A stretch of DNA of 34,446 nucleotides from Methanobacterium sp. UBA279 (lineage in GTDB: Archaea > Methanobacteriota > Methanobacteria > Methanobacteriales > Methanobacteriaceae). The notes beneath the pieces were generated by a model. The model did no database searches. It worked only from the letters and a program-made list of their open reading frames with translations, and had not been told where the DNA came from. A program made the translations under genes and the position numbers. The stretch is taken from the NCBI GenBank assembly GCA_002502855.1, contig DAQK01000006.1:1-34446 (forward strand), written 5' to 3'. Below, piece by piece: positions 1-7,487 of the stretch; position 1 is the first letter of the stretch, and the number at the start of each line of letters is the position of its first letter.

Positions 1-91
1 TAACCTTACGAACTACTGATTATTATTTTCTCAAAAACTTATATCAAAAACAGGGAAAAAATAAAACTTTCTACATGGAGGTTAATATAAA

Positions 92-508
92 ATGACTGAT
101 TGGAAAGCTGTAGCCCTTGGTTCTATTATAAACGCCGTGTTGACCATCGTACTTTTACTGGCTGTATTCCCCTTGTTCTTTTTAGGTCCTCTGCTGGGAG
201 GTTTTCTGACAGCGTATCTAAGCAGGGAATATCCGGATTTTGATGAAAAAAATGGTGCTGTCTCCGGAGCTTTATCAGGAATAATCGGTGGTATTATAAT
301 TGGTTTACTTTTCATATTCGGTTTTGGAGCTTTAAGCGCCGTTATAGGACTGATATTCACCCAGGTGGGACTGGTAACTGAAACCATAACCATCATAGTG
401 GGTGTGTTCATCACCGTCCTCACCGTATTTATCGGTGCAGTCCTGGGAGCTATTGGGGGAGTAATCGGATCAGCTTTAAGGTCTGATGAAACCAGACGAC
501 CTGCCTGA
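92..508 (+). CDS. small polytopic membrane protein, DUF5518-like
   Basis: This 138-residue protein is almost entirely hydrophobic. Long membrane-spanning stretches lie at about residues 5-43, 56-95 and 97-130, rich in Gly/Ala/Ile, with GG and GxxxG spacings suited to tight helix packing. A short charged loop (about residues 44-55, SREYPDFDEKNG) separates the first two stretches. The start is well supported: ATG at 92 follows a TGGAGGTT Shine-Dalgarno at 76-83, and an AT-rich TATA-like stretch lies near 37-49. The pattern matches the small DUF5518-type membrane proteins common in Methanobacteriales, assigned from memory of their style rather than a search. Function is unknown. It converges on the next gene, with 47 bp between the stops, and is probably monocistronic. 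Confidence 0.75.
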   Translation: MTDWKAVALGSIINAVLTIVLLLAVFPLFFLGPLLGGFLTAYLSREYPDFDEKNGAVSGALSGIIGGIIIGLLFIFGFGALSAVIGLIFTQVGLVTETITIIVGVFITVLTVFIGAVLGAIGGVIGSALRSDETRRPA

Positions 509-555
509 AACCCTTGAAAGTAAAAATATTCCAATTAAAGTAATTAAAAACTTCT

Positions 556-963
556 TTATTTTTCTATTTTTAGAAAACCATTATCCGCATCCAGGCCTAC
601 CATATCCCCATCTACCAGTATATCATATATTGGCTCTTGTGGATGGTCAACCATGGGTATACCGGCCATTATGGCGCCGGTTGCAATGATTGGCTCTGCT
701 TCTAGAGCTACCAGTCCCAGGGGGGCCGTGTTATTTTTATACATCTGATAGATGATGTACGAACCTACAGTGGAACCTTTCCCGGAAGGTATGACCAGTA
801 CCTTTTCACTTATCTTTTTCCCGTATAATTCATGGTTAGGATCGGTGATAATCCCAGTTTCCGGGTTAACCCCACCAAGAAAACTAAGTGCATCCTTAGT
901 TAATAAAACAGGCCCGTTTACATGGCCTTTAGAAATCCTTCTACATTTTATTATCTTTTCCAT
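556..963 (-). CDS. phosphomevalonate dehydratase small subunit (DUF126, aconitase X swivel domain)
   Basis: This 135-residue protein matches DUF126, the swivel domain of aconitase X. In archaea it pairs with a separate large subunit to dehydrate (R)-5-phosphomevalonate to trans-anhydromevalonate 5-phosphate in the modified mevalonate pathway for isoprenoid lipids. Visible family features are the N-terminal ISKGHVNGPVLLT strand-turn, the LGGVNPETGIITDPNHELYGK segment, the conserved active-site-type serine loop PSGKGSTVGSYIIYQM (about residues 59-74) and the C-terminal VDGDMVGLDADNG. Length is normal for a stand-alone small subunit. The large catalytic subunit is not in this window, so the two are unlinked here or lie beyond the edge. 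ATG at 963 is the only reasonable start, although the Shine-Dalgarno is weak. A TATA-like AAGTATAAAA lies about 50 bp upstream. Confidence 0.88.
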   Translation of the reverse strand: MEKIIKCRRISKGHVNGPVLLTKDALSFLGGVNPETGIITDPNHELYGKKISEKVLVIPSGKGSTVGSYIIYQMYKNNTAPLGLVALEAEPIIATGAIMAGIPMVDHPQEPIYDILVDGDMVGLDADNGFLKIEK

Positions 964-1037
964 AGGACATTCTTGGTGATGATTTTTAAAAAAGATTATG
1001 GTACTTTTTAGATTTTATACTTAATTTGAATTACTTT

Positions 1038-1054
1038 GAAAAAAATAAAAAAAG
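1038..1054 (-). terminator. T-rich terminator after the triple-repeat membrane gene
   Basis: Read on the minus strand this is an uninterrupted run of T broken only by one A and end C/G, beginning 15 nt after the stop codon at 1069-1071. Oligo-T runs act as intrinsic terminators in archaea. No hairpin is needed or seen. It also separates this gene from the downstream DUF126 gene, which has its own TATA-like box. Confidence 0.45.
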
Positions 1055-1068
1055 AAGGTTAATAGGTT

Positions 1069-1989
1069 TTATTCCAGCTTAAGTTTGATTCCACCGATTT
1101 TTGGTACCAAGTAGTTGTAGAAGAATGCACCTAAGGCCACGGACACGAAGTATAAAATGAAGTACCAAATTATCTCCCCTACCAGTGCACCAACACCGAG
1201 TACCACATCTCCCTGTAAGCTGAATCTAATAAGGTCAAGAATACCCACGAATATTCCGAATATGGTGAATACTACTGCTATAGATAAAGCTGCAGGAATT
1301 GGTGGTACAGATTTGAGTTCGTGTAGTGTGTCTGATACTTTTTCAAATTCTAGTTTAGCCTTGGCTATCCTGGTTGCTATGAAGTTATAGAATATCGCTG
1401 CTAAAGCATTACTTATGAATCCGATGACAAATACTGCTATTGGCAATCCTATGATTAATATTATGGCTCCGAAAATACCTGCCACTCCTGCGGCGGCTCC
1501 AGTTAACATAGGAACATCTGTTACATTAGTCATAGTGGGGATCGTTGATGCGCCACTGCCTAAAAATGCAAACAGGGGAACAATAACAGCTGCCAGGAAT
1601 AATCCTATTATAAATGCCCACACCGCTCCAATAATGGACAATATCAATGCAAAAGACACTACTGGAATTTCTACTAGTTCATCACCCTCTAATCCAAGTT
1701 TTACACCGCCAACTCTAGGAAACAGGATGTTATAAAGCAACGCACTGAAGAATTGTACCATCAAACCAATGAAGAACGCAGAAATAGGATTGATTATGAT
1801 TAAAGCCGCTGCACCAAATGCTATGAAAGAACCAAAACCAGGTACAAATGACGCCAGGATCGATCCTGCGATGCTTGTAAATATTAATAATACTACCGCG
1901 TAAATGAATGCCAAAATAGCCTGTACTGAAGAAGTGATCAGTGTGAAAGATGCTATTTTGATCTCCTTTATTTCCAAGATGTCAACCAT
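1069..1989 (-). CDS. membrane protein made of three tandem ~100-residue repeats
   Basis: This 306-residue integral membrane protein has about eight to nine hydrophobic spans. It is built of three homologous units. Each opens with a short amphipathic start (EIKIASFTLI, EIPVVSFALI, PPIPAALSIA) and closes with a characteristic signature: ALLYNILFPRVGGVKLGLE, AIFYNFIATRIAKAKLEFE and AFFYNYLVPKIGGIKLKLE. The [LF]YN(x)n[GA]x[KR]L signature probably marks the cytoplasmic end of the last helix in each unit. I do not recognise a named family; the fold may be related to generic DUF4013/Yip1-like archaeal membrane proteins, which is a guess. The start at 1989 is secure, with an AAGGAGGTGA Shine-Dalgarno just upstream and a TATA-like ATATATAA about 40 bp away. 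The gene stands alone between its own promoter and T-run terminator. Confidence 0.72.
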   Translation of the reverse strand: MVDILEIKEIKIASFTLITSSVQAILAFIYAVVLLIFTSIAGSILASFVPGFGSFIAFGAAALIIINPISAFFIGLMVQFFSALLYNILFPRVGGVKLGLEGDELVEIPVVSFALILSIIGAVWAFIIGLFLAAVIVPLFAFLGSGASTIPTMTNVTDVPMLTGAAAGVAGIFGAIILIIGLPIAVFVIGFISNALAAIFYNFIATRIAKAKLEFEKVSDTLHELKSVPPIPAALSIAVVFTIFGIFVGILDLIRFSLQGDVVLGVGALVGEIIWYFILYFVSVALGAFFYNYLVPKIGGIKLKLE

Positions 1990-1993
1990 TTTT

Positions 1994-2031
1994 TCACCTC
2001 CTTTATTTTGACAGGTATTATTATATATTTA
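1994..2031 (-). promoter_or_regulatory. promoter and strong Shine-Dalgarno of the triple-repeat membrane gene
   Basis: On the minus strand, AAAGGAGGTGA sits 5-6 nt before the ATG and is near-perfectly complementary to the archaeal 16S 3' end. Upstream, AAATATATAATAA (about 2020-2031) is a good archaeal TATA box about 30-40 bp from the start codon, implying a very short 5' leader. Confidence 0.5.
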
Positions 2032-2136
2032 CAACTATATTAATTTTTTTTTAATTTTAAAAAAAAGATAAAGTGGCAATTGTAAAATTAAATAACAGGA
2101 CACATTTTAAAATAAAAAAAGAATTTCAGCAAAGTT

Positions 2137-3489
2137 TTACAGGAACCAGTTTTTCGATTCCCTTAAAACATCTTCCACTATCTCCACTGCTGAACCCAGA
2201 TAGGTGTGGGGATCCATGATTTCCTTTATATCCTCTAGGGAAAGGTATTCCCTGATCTGGGAATTAGAAACAATCAATCCCTCCAGCCCCTCGCCTTTTT
2301 GGCTGGCTTCCACTGAACAACTTCTCACCAGGGCATACGCAGTCTGTCGTCCGGCTCCTCTACGAGTGAGCTCGGCCATCACCCTCTCCGCCATGATCAA
2401 ACCATGGGTGATGTTTAAATTACGTTCAATATTTTCATCGTGAAAAACCAGGTTGTCGAAGAGTTTCTGGGATAGAATCAGGATGTAATCGGTAAGTAAA
2501 CATGATTCAGGGAAGATTATCCTCTCACAGGAAGAATTGGTAAGATCCCTTTCATGCCAGAGCGGGTTGTTTTCCAGGGCAGGGATGGTATGGGATCTGA
2601 TCACCCGGGATATCCCACATATCCGTTCGGCAGTTATGGGGTTCATCTTATGGGGCATGGTACTGCTTCCCACCTGTTTGGCCGGGTCGAAACTCTCCCC
2701 AATCTCCTTTATCTCTGTCCTCTGTAAGTTCCTAACTTCTAAAGCCATCTTATCCAGTGTAGTGGCTATGTTGGCCAGGTGCATGATGAATTCCGCGTGG
2801 TTATCTCGCTGCAGGACTTGATTAGAAATCAGAACCGGCTCAAGGCCCAGTATCTTGGATAACCTTTTATGTACAGCCAGTCCATCTGTTCCCAGGGCGG
2901 CGGCGGTTCCCACGGCACCGGTCATCATACCCACACATAACCGGCCTTCCACTTCATCGAGTCTCTCTATCTGTCTGTGGAGTTCATCGGCCCATAGAGC
3001 AAATTTCATACCGTAAGTGGTAGGTAAAGCATGCTGTCCATGAGTTCTGCCTATACAGACGTGTTTGATATGTTCTTCTGCCAGTCTTAGGAGCGTATTA
3101 GTGAGTTTAACCAGTTTAATCCTTAAAATAGCGATTGATTCTTTAAAAAGGAGTGATTGTGAGGAGTCTATGATGTCATTGGATGTGGCACCGAAATGGA
3201 CATATTCTCCGGCATCTCCATCACAGACTTCAGCCAGGGCTTTAATGATAGATGCTATATCGTGATTGGTCTCTCTTTCAATCTCAGCAACCCTCTCGGG
3301 TTTTACATATCGTATGTTTGCTTTATTTTTTATCTCGACTGCGGCTTCTTCTGGAATCAGTCCCAGGGAGGCTTCTGCTTCTGCAAGGGCCGCCTCAACT
3401 TCCAGCATCTTTTGAAGTTTATTTTCGCTGTCCCAAACTTTTCTCATTTCCTCTGTGCCGTATCTAAACTCAATGGGATGGATCGCCAT
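2137..3489 (-). CDS. purB: adenylosuccinate lyase
   Basis: PurB cleaves SAICAR to AICAR plus fumarate, and adenylosuccinate to AMP plus fumarate, in purine synthesis. The 450-residue length is standard for the fumarase/aspartase superfamily. Key motifs are TNHDI near residue 74, the general-acid loop RTHGQHA with H150, and the superfamily signature GSSTMPHKMNP at residues 274-284, which carries the catalytic serine loop. The C-terminal helical domain (YLGSAVEIVEDVL) is also present. ATG at 3489 is preceded by an AGAGG Shine-Dalgarno. The gene lies 87 bp downstream of sec61-beta on the same strand, so the two may be co-transcribed. It is complete, with no oddities. Confidence 0.97.
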   Translation of the reverse strand: MAIHPIEFRYGTEEMRKVWDSENKLQKMLEVEAALAEAEASLGLIPEEAAVEIKNKANIRYVKPERVAEIERETNHDIASIIKALAEVCDGDAGEYVHFGATSNDIIDSSQSLLFKESIAILRIKLVKLTNTLLRLAEEHIKHVCIGRTHGQHALPTTYGMKFALWADELHRQIERLDEVEGRLCVGMMTGAVGTAAALGTDGLAVHKRLSKILGLEPVLISNQVLQRDNHAEFIMHLANIATTLDKMALEVRNLQRTEIKEIGESFDPAKQVGSSTMPHKMNPITAERICGISRVIRSHTIPALENNPLWHERDLTNSSCERIIFPESCLLTDYILILSQKLFDNLVFHDENIERNLNITHGLIMAERVMAELTRRGAGRQTAYALVRSCSVEASQKGEGLEGLIVSNSQIREYLSLEDIKEIMDPHTYLGSAVEIVEDVLRESKNWFL

Positions 3490-3576
3490 TTAAAAACCTC
3501 TAGATTAATTAAAAAACTTTTAAATTAATTTTCATAGTTTGATAGTTAAAATAGAAAATTAAATTTGTAAATTCGT

Positions 3577-3738
3577 TTAACTAAAAGAATATCGCAGGGC
3601 TAAGCATAAAGCTGCCAGTATGATGGTCATAACCACCACCTGCATGGGTGTAATCTTAGGTCCTCTAGTTTCCTCCTCGAAATATCGGACCAGACCAGCC
3701 CCACTGGGAGGAAGCACCTTTTTATCTTTTTTCGCCAT
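3577..3738 (-). CDS. preprotein translocase subunit Sec61-beta (SecG-type)
   Basis: This 53-residue protein reads MAKKDKKVLPPSGAGLVRYF, then EEETRGPKITPMQVVVMTI and a single hydrophobic helix ending ALRYSFS. It is the archaeal Sec61-beta: a basic N-terminus, the conserved LPPSGAGL-RYFEEE segment, then one C-terminal tail-anchor helix (about residues 33-49). It is the small peripheral subunit of the SecYE-beta translocon and sits in the cytoplasmic membrane. ATG at 3738 follows an AAGGTGAT Shine-Dalgarno. The gene is divergent from polC and upstream of purB. The upstream DNA carries two tandem duplications that double both its Shine-Dalgarno and its TATA-like box (see the repeats at 3738-3866). 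Confidence 0.93.
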   Translation of the reverse strand: MAKKDKKVLPPSGAGLVRYFEEETRGPKITPMQVVVMTIILAALCLALRYSFS

Positions 3739-3805
3739 AAATAATCACCTTAAAATTGTGGATAAATTAACTCTAAATAATCACCTTAAAGTATGGATAA
3801 ATTAC
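3738..3805. repeat. tandem duplication of the sec61-beta Shine-Dalgarno region
   Basis: Two copies of a ~32-bp unit start at 3738 and 3774, a period of 36 bp. Each reads TAAATAATCACCTTAAA, a 3-4 nt variable stretch, then TGGATAAATTA. On the minus strand each copy holds TTAAGGTGATTATTTA, the sec61-beta Shine-Dalgarno, but only the proximal copy is followed by ATG; the distal one runs into TAG. A third partial TGTGGATAAATTAC lies at 3958-3971 in front of polC. Confidence 0.75.
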
Positions 3806-3823
3806 TATTTTGTTAATTTTAAA

Positions 3824-3866
3824 ATTTTTTTTATATCCTTGTAAATTTTTTATATCCTTGTAAAAT
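3824..3866. repeat. tandem duplication of a TATA-like box upstream of sec61-beta
   Basis: Two adjacent ~20-bp copies of ATTTTTTATATCCTTGTAA are present. On the minus strand each reads ACAAGGATATAAAAAA, which looks like an archaeal promoter core (BRE-like purines plus a TATA box) pointing at sec61-beta. They lie about 90-125 bp from its start codon, giving an unusually long 5' leader if both work. The rest of the 268-bp gap to polC is AT-rich, with no further gene. Confidence 0.55.
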
Positions 3867-3944
3867 TATGAAAATCCATCTATTTATACTTTGATTTATT
3901 TTCTAAATAGAACTTTTTAAGTTTAACCATTACCATAGTAAATA

Positions 3945-3972
3945 TTAACACATAAAATGTGGATAAATTACT
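3945..3972 (+). promoter_or_regulatory. candidate regulatory motif upstream of polC, shared with nrdD
   Basis: The sequence TTAACACATAAAATGTGG followed by ATAAATTAC lies 35 nt before the polC ATG, just after a TATA-like AGTAAATATT. Its core ACACAT-AAA-ATGTGG is a near-perfect palindrome (one mismatch). A closely similar string occurs upstream of nrdD at 7362-7390. Function is inferred only from this recurrence. Confidence 0.35.
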
Positions 3973-4006
3973 TAAAAATCAATAATCGAGACTTTGAGGA
4001 AAATTC

Positions 4007-7000
4007 ATGGGATATTTCGATACGCTAGAATCTGAAACTGAAAAATTATATGCCATTGCTCGAGAAGCCCGCCTAAAAGGTTACGACATCGAAACCGAAC
4101 CAGAGATACCCCTGGCTAAGGACCTGGCCGAAAGGGTGGAGGGATTGGTTGGACCAGAGGGGGTTGCCAAGAGGATAAAAGAACTGGAAGCGGAGGGAAT
4201 AACCGAAGAGGATAAAGAAGGAACATCCGAGGAAGAAGAAAAAACATCCAATGGGGAAAAAGAGGGAATGTCCCGGGAAGAAGTGGCTTTCCAGATAACC
4301 AGAGAGATCACCAAATCCGAAGTAGAAGGCAAGGAAGACAGTATCGAAGTTAAGGAAGCAAAAGCTGATCAGGCCATAAGGACCGCCCTGGCCATATTAA
4401 CTGAAGGTGTAGTCGCCGCCCCCTTAGAGGGAATTGCCAAATTAAAGATTAAAAGAAACTTCGACGGAGGTTGGTACCTGGCTGTGTATTTTGCCGGGCC
4501 AATAAGAAGCGCAGGAGGAACTGCAGCCGCTATGACCGTGCTTTTAGGCGATTACATCCGGTTATCCCTGAACTTAGACCGGTATAAACCCTCTGAAAGG
4601 GAGATAGAACGCTACGTGGAAGAGGTGGAACTGTACGAATCTGAAGTAACCAACCTCCAGTACTCCCCCAGCCCGGAAGAAGTGAGATTAGCGGCTAAGA
4701 ACATACCAGTAGAGGTAACCGGCGAACCAACAGACAAGGTTGAAGTATCCCACCGGGATCTGGAGAGAGTGGAAACCAACCAGATCCGTGGAGGTGCACT
4801 ACTCGCCATGGTCGAAGGAATCATACAGAAAGCCCCGAAAGTAAGGAAGTACGCTAAAAAACTGGATATAAAGGGCTGGCTGTGGTTGGAGAAATTCTCT
4901 AAGAAAGCCCCTAAAAGTGAAGAAGATGAGGGTGAAAGCTCCAAAGTGGACGAAAAATACATGCAGGATATCATAGGAGGAAGACCAGTCCTATCCTATC
5001 CCCAGGCAAAGGGAGGTTTCCGATTAAGATACGGAAGAGCCAGAAACAGTGGTCTGGCAGCTATGGGTATCCACCCGGCCACCATGGAGATAGTGGAATT
5101 TCTGGCTGTGGGCACCCAGATGAAAATTGAAAGACCCGGTAAGGGAAACTGTGTGGTGCCCGTAGACAGTATAGACGGTCCCATAGTAAAATTAAAAGAT
5201 GGATCAGTTGTAAAGATTAATTCATCAGAACAGGCCAAAAAACTAAAACATGACGTGGATGAAATCCTATTTTTAGGAGATATGCTGGTTGCCTTTGGAG
5301 AATTCCTTAGAAACAACCACGTATTACTCCCATCCGGTTGGTGTGAAGAATGGTGGACCCAGACTGTTCAAGAATCCCCAGACTACAGTGGTGACCTGGA
5401 TCTAGAACTCTTAAAAAATGAGATCACCGCCGAAGAAGCCTTTCAAATTTCCAGGAAATATTCTGTACCGTTACACCCTAAATATACTTACTTTTATCAT
5501 GATGCCTCTGCCCAGGAAATCAACTGTGTTCGAAGCTGGTTAAATGAAAATATCAACGATAATAAAATTATCGCTGATATAAGTCCGGAGAAGAGGATAT
5601 TAGAAATTTTAGGTGTTGAACACCGGGTAAAAGACGCGAAAATCATCATTGATGAAGATGACAGCCACGCCCTATTAAATACTTTACCAGAACCACTGGA
5701 TGAAGAACTAAAAACTATGGAAGCTATTAACAAGGTTTCACCAGTCCAGATAATGGCCAAAGCACCTACCTACCTCGGTGGTAGGGTGGGCAGGCCAGAA
5801 AAAACCAAGGAAAGGATGATGAAACCCGCACCCCATGCACTTTTCCCCATAGGCAACGCAGGAGGTAGCAGGCGTAACATAGTCGATGCAGCGAAAAAAG
5901 GAAACATAACAGTTGAAATAGCCCGGTGCCGCTGCACCCAATGTGGTATTGGGTCCATGCAAGCTATCTGCCCCGCCTGCGGAGGAAGAGCCCTGCCCAC
6001 CGGTTCAGGTAGGAAAAAGATAAACCTAGGCCACCTCTTAAAGAAAGCCTATGAGAGGGTGGGCATCCGGAAGATGGATGAAATCAAAGGGGTAATCGGG
6101 ATGATATCCGAGGACAAATTCCCAGAACCCCTGGAGAAGGGTATTTTAAGGGCTAAAAATGGTGTTTACACCTTTAAAGACGCTACCATCCGACATGACT
6201 CCACCAACCTCCCACTTACCCATTTCATACCCCATGAAATCAAAGTCACACCCCAGAAATTACGGGAATTAGGATACACCCACGATATAAATGGAGATGA
6301 ACTGGAGAATGACGATCAGATTGTAGAGATAAAAGTGCAGGACCTAATTATCTCCAACAAGTGCGCTGAGTATCTCCTTAAAGTAACCCACTTCGTGGAT
6401 GACTTACTGGAGAAGTTCTATGGCATGGACAGATTCTACAATCTGAAGAACTACAAGGATCTGGTGGGACACCTGGTGGTGGGTCTGGCACCCCACACAT
6501 CCGCCGGTGTTCTGGGACGTGTAGTCGGTTTCACCACGGCCTCAGGCTGTTATGCCCATCCCTACTTCCACAGCGCTAAAAGGAGAAACTGTGACAGTGA
6601 CGAAGATGCCATAATGCTATTACTTGACTGTCTGTTAAATTTCTCCAAGGTTTACCTGCCCAGCTCCCGGGGAGGGCGTATGGACGCCCCACTGATTCTG
6701 TCATCCCGGATAGATCCGGAAGAAATAGATGACGAATCCCATAACATAGACACCATGCCTCAGCTTCCCCTGGAAATGTACCAGAGCACTTTGGAGTTAA
6801 AAAAACCATCAGATATCATATCCATCATAGACAACGTAGACAAAAGGCTGGGTACAGATGCCCAATACCATGGACTAATCTATTCCCATGGGACCACCAG
6901 CATCCACAGCGGACCTAAGGTGTCCCTGTACAAATTGCTACCCACCATGAAAGAAAAGGTGGATGAACAGATTAAACTGGCCGAAAAAATACGGGCAGTG

Positions 7001-7339
7001 GACCAGAAAGGTGTGGTTGAAGGTGTGCTGAACTCCCATTTCCTCCCGGATATGGCTGGTAATATCAGGGCCTTCGCCAGGCAGAAAGTTCGCTGCACCA
7101 AGTGCAACAAGAAATATCGGAGGATGCCACTTTCTGGTGAGTGTACCTGTGGCGGAAATCTTACTTTAAGTATTTCTAAGGGTTCTGTGGTCAAATATTT
7201 GGAAATCTCCAAGGAATTATCCAAGAAGTATCCCATCAACAACTACCTGATCCAGAGAATTGAGTTAATAGAATTCAGTATAAATTCTCTATTTGAAAGT
7301 GACAAATCAAAACAGAGTTCACTCGATGTGTTCTTATAG
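4007..7339 (+). CDS. polC: family-D DNA polymerase (PolII) large subunit DP2
   Basis: DP2 is the catalytic subunit of the euryarchaeal replicative polymerase and works with the DP1 exonuclease subunit encoded elsewhere. The 1,110-residue chain is full length and contains no intein. Visible are the N-terminal block (YFAGPIRSAGGTAAAM), the conserved GGRPVLSYPQ and FRLRYGRARNSG region, and a Cys4 zinc motif at C641/C646/C657/C660 (with C643 nearby). The catalytic NCDSDED motif at residues 861-867 supplies aspartates D863 and D865, and a second zinc ribbon sits at C1030/C1033/C1046/C1048. A C-terminal PIP box QSSLDVFL (1103-1110) binds the PCNA clamp. Two acidic, low-complexity insertions (about residues 62-91 and 300-317) look lineage-specific. 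ATG at 4007 follows a TGAGGA Shine-Dalgarno. nrdD follows 148 bp downstream. Confidence 0.98.
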   Translation: MGYFDTLESETEKLYAIAREARLKGYDIETEPEIPLAKDLAERVEGLVGPEGVAKRIKELEAEGITEEDKEGTSEEEEKTSNGEKEGMSREEVAFQITREITKSEVEGKEDSIEVKEAKADQAIRTALAILTEGVVAAPLEGIAKLKIKRNFDGGWYLAVYFAGPIRSAGGTAAAMTVLLGDYIRLSLNLDRYKPSEREIERYVEEVELYESEVTNLQYSPSPEEVRLAAKNIPVEVTGEPTDKVEVSHRDLERVETNQIRGGALLAMVEGIIQKAPKVRKYAKKLDIKGWLWLEKFSKKAPKSEEDEGESSKVDEKYMQDIIGGRPVLSYPQAKGGFRLRYGRARNSGLAAMGIHPATMEIVEFLAVGTQMKIERPGKGNCVVPVDSIDGPIVKLKDGSVVKINSSEQAKKLKHDVDEILFLGDMLVAFGEFLRNNHVLLPSGWCEEWWTQTVQESPDYSGDLDLELLKNEITAEEAFQISRKYSVPLHPKYTYFYHDASAQEINCVRSWLNENINDNKIIADISPEKRILEILGVEHRVKDAKIIIDEDDSHALLNTLPEPLDEELKTMEAINKVSPVQIMAKAPTYLGGRVGRPEKTKERMMKPAPHALFPIGNAGGSRRNIVDAAKKGNITVEIARCRCTQCGIGSMQAICPACGGRALPTGSGRKKINLGHLLKKAYERVGIRKMDEIKGVIGMISEDKFPEPLEKGILRAKNGVYTFKDATIRHDSTNLPLTHFIPHEIKVTPQKLRELGYTHDINGDELENDDQIVEIKVQDLIISNKCAEYLLKVTHFVDDLLEKFYGMDRFYNLKNYKDLVGHLVVGLAPHTSAGVLGRVVGFTTASGCYAHPYFHSAKRRNCDSDEDAIMLLLDCLLNFSKVYLPSSRGGRMDAPLILSSRIDPEEIDDESHNIDTMPQLPLEMYQSTLELKKPSDIISIIDNVDKRLGTDAQYHGLIYSHGTTSIHSGPKVSLYKLLPTMKEKVDEQIKLAEKIRAVDQKGVVEGVLNSHFLPDMAGNIRAFARQKVRCTKCNKKYRRMPLSGECTCGGNLTLSISKGSVVKYLEISKELSKKYPINNYLIQRIELIEFSINSLFESDKSKQSSLDVFL

Positions 7340-7349
7340 AAGGAAAATT

Positions 7350-7426
7350 TTTTATATGATATTAGCACAAATAAAATGTAGACAAGTTATGTCTAAGTTA
7401 GGGGTGTCAAGTTTCTTATAAAAGAG
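7350..7426 (+). promoter_or_regulatory. nrdD promoter region with palindrome
   Basis: This gap after polC holds a TATA-like TTTATATGA (about 7350-7358). A polC-like motif follows at 7362-7390, then a perfect inverted repeat TAGACA-agtta-TGTCTA at 7379-7395, which would fall near the transcription start of that TATA box. A second TATA-like CTTATAAAAG lies at about 7415-7424, 63-73 bp before the nrdD ATG. A site over the start point fits a repressor operator; if the second TATA is used, the palindrome is upstream of it. Inference from layout only. Confidence 0.4.
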
Positions 7427-7487
7427 TTGATATTGCTAAAAAAATTCTTAATTCATTAGTTTTTAAACCAAATTTGGAGGATAAAAT

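Noticed and set aside
3757..3966. TGTGGATAA at 3757-3765 and 3958-3966 matches the bacterial DnaA box TTATCCACA on the other strand.
   Set aside because: Archaea have no DnaA; the copies belong to the local duplications and the polC motif.
4007..7339. Possible intein in DP2, a common intein host.
   Set aside because: The chain has the normal ~1,100 residues and conserved blocks run on without an intein-sized insertion; the only insertions are short acidic stretches.
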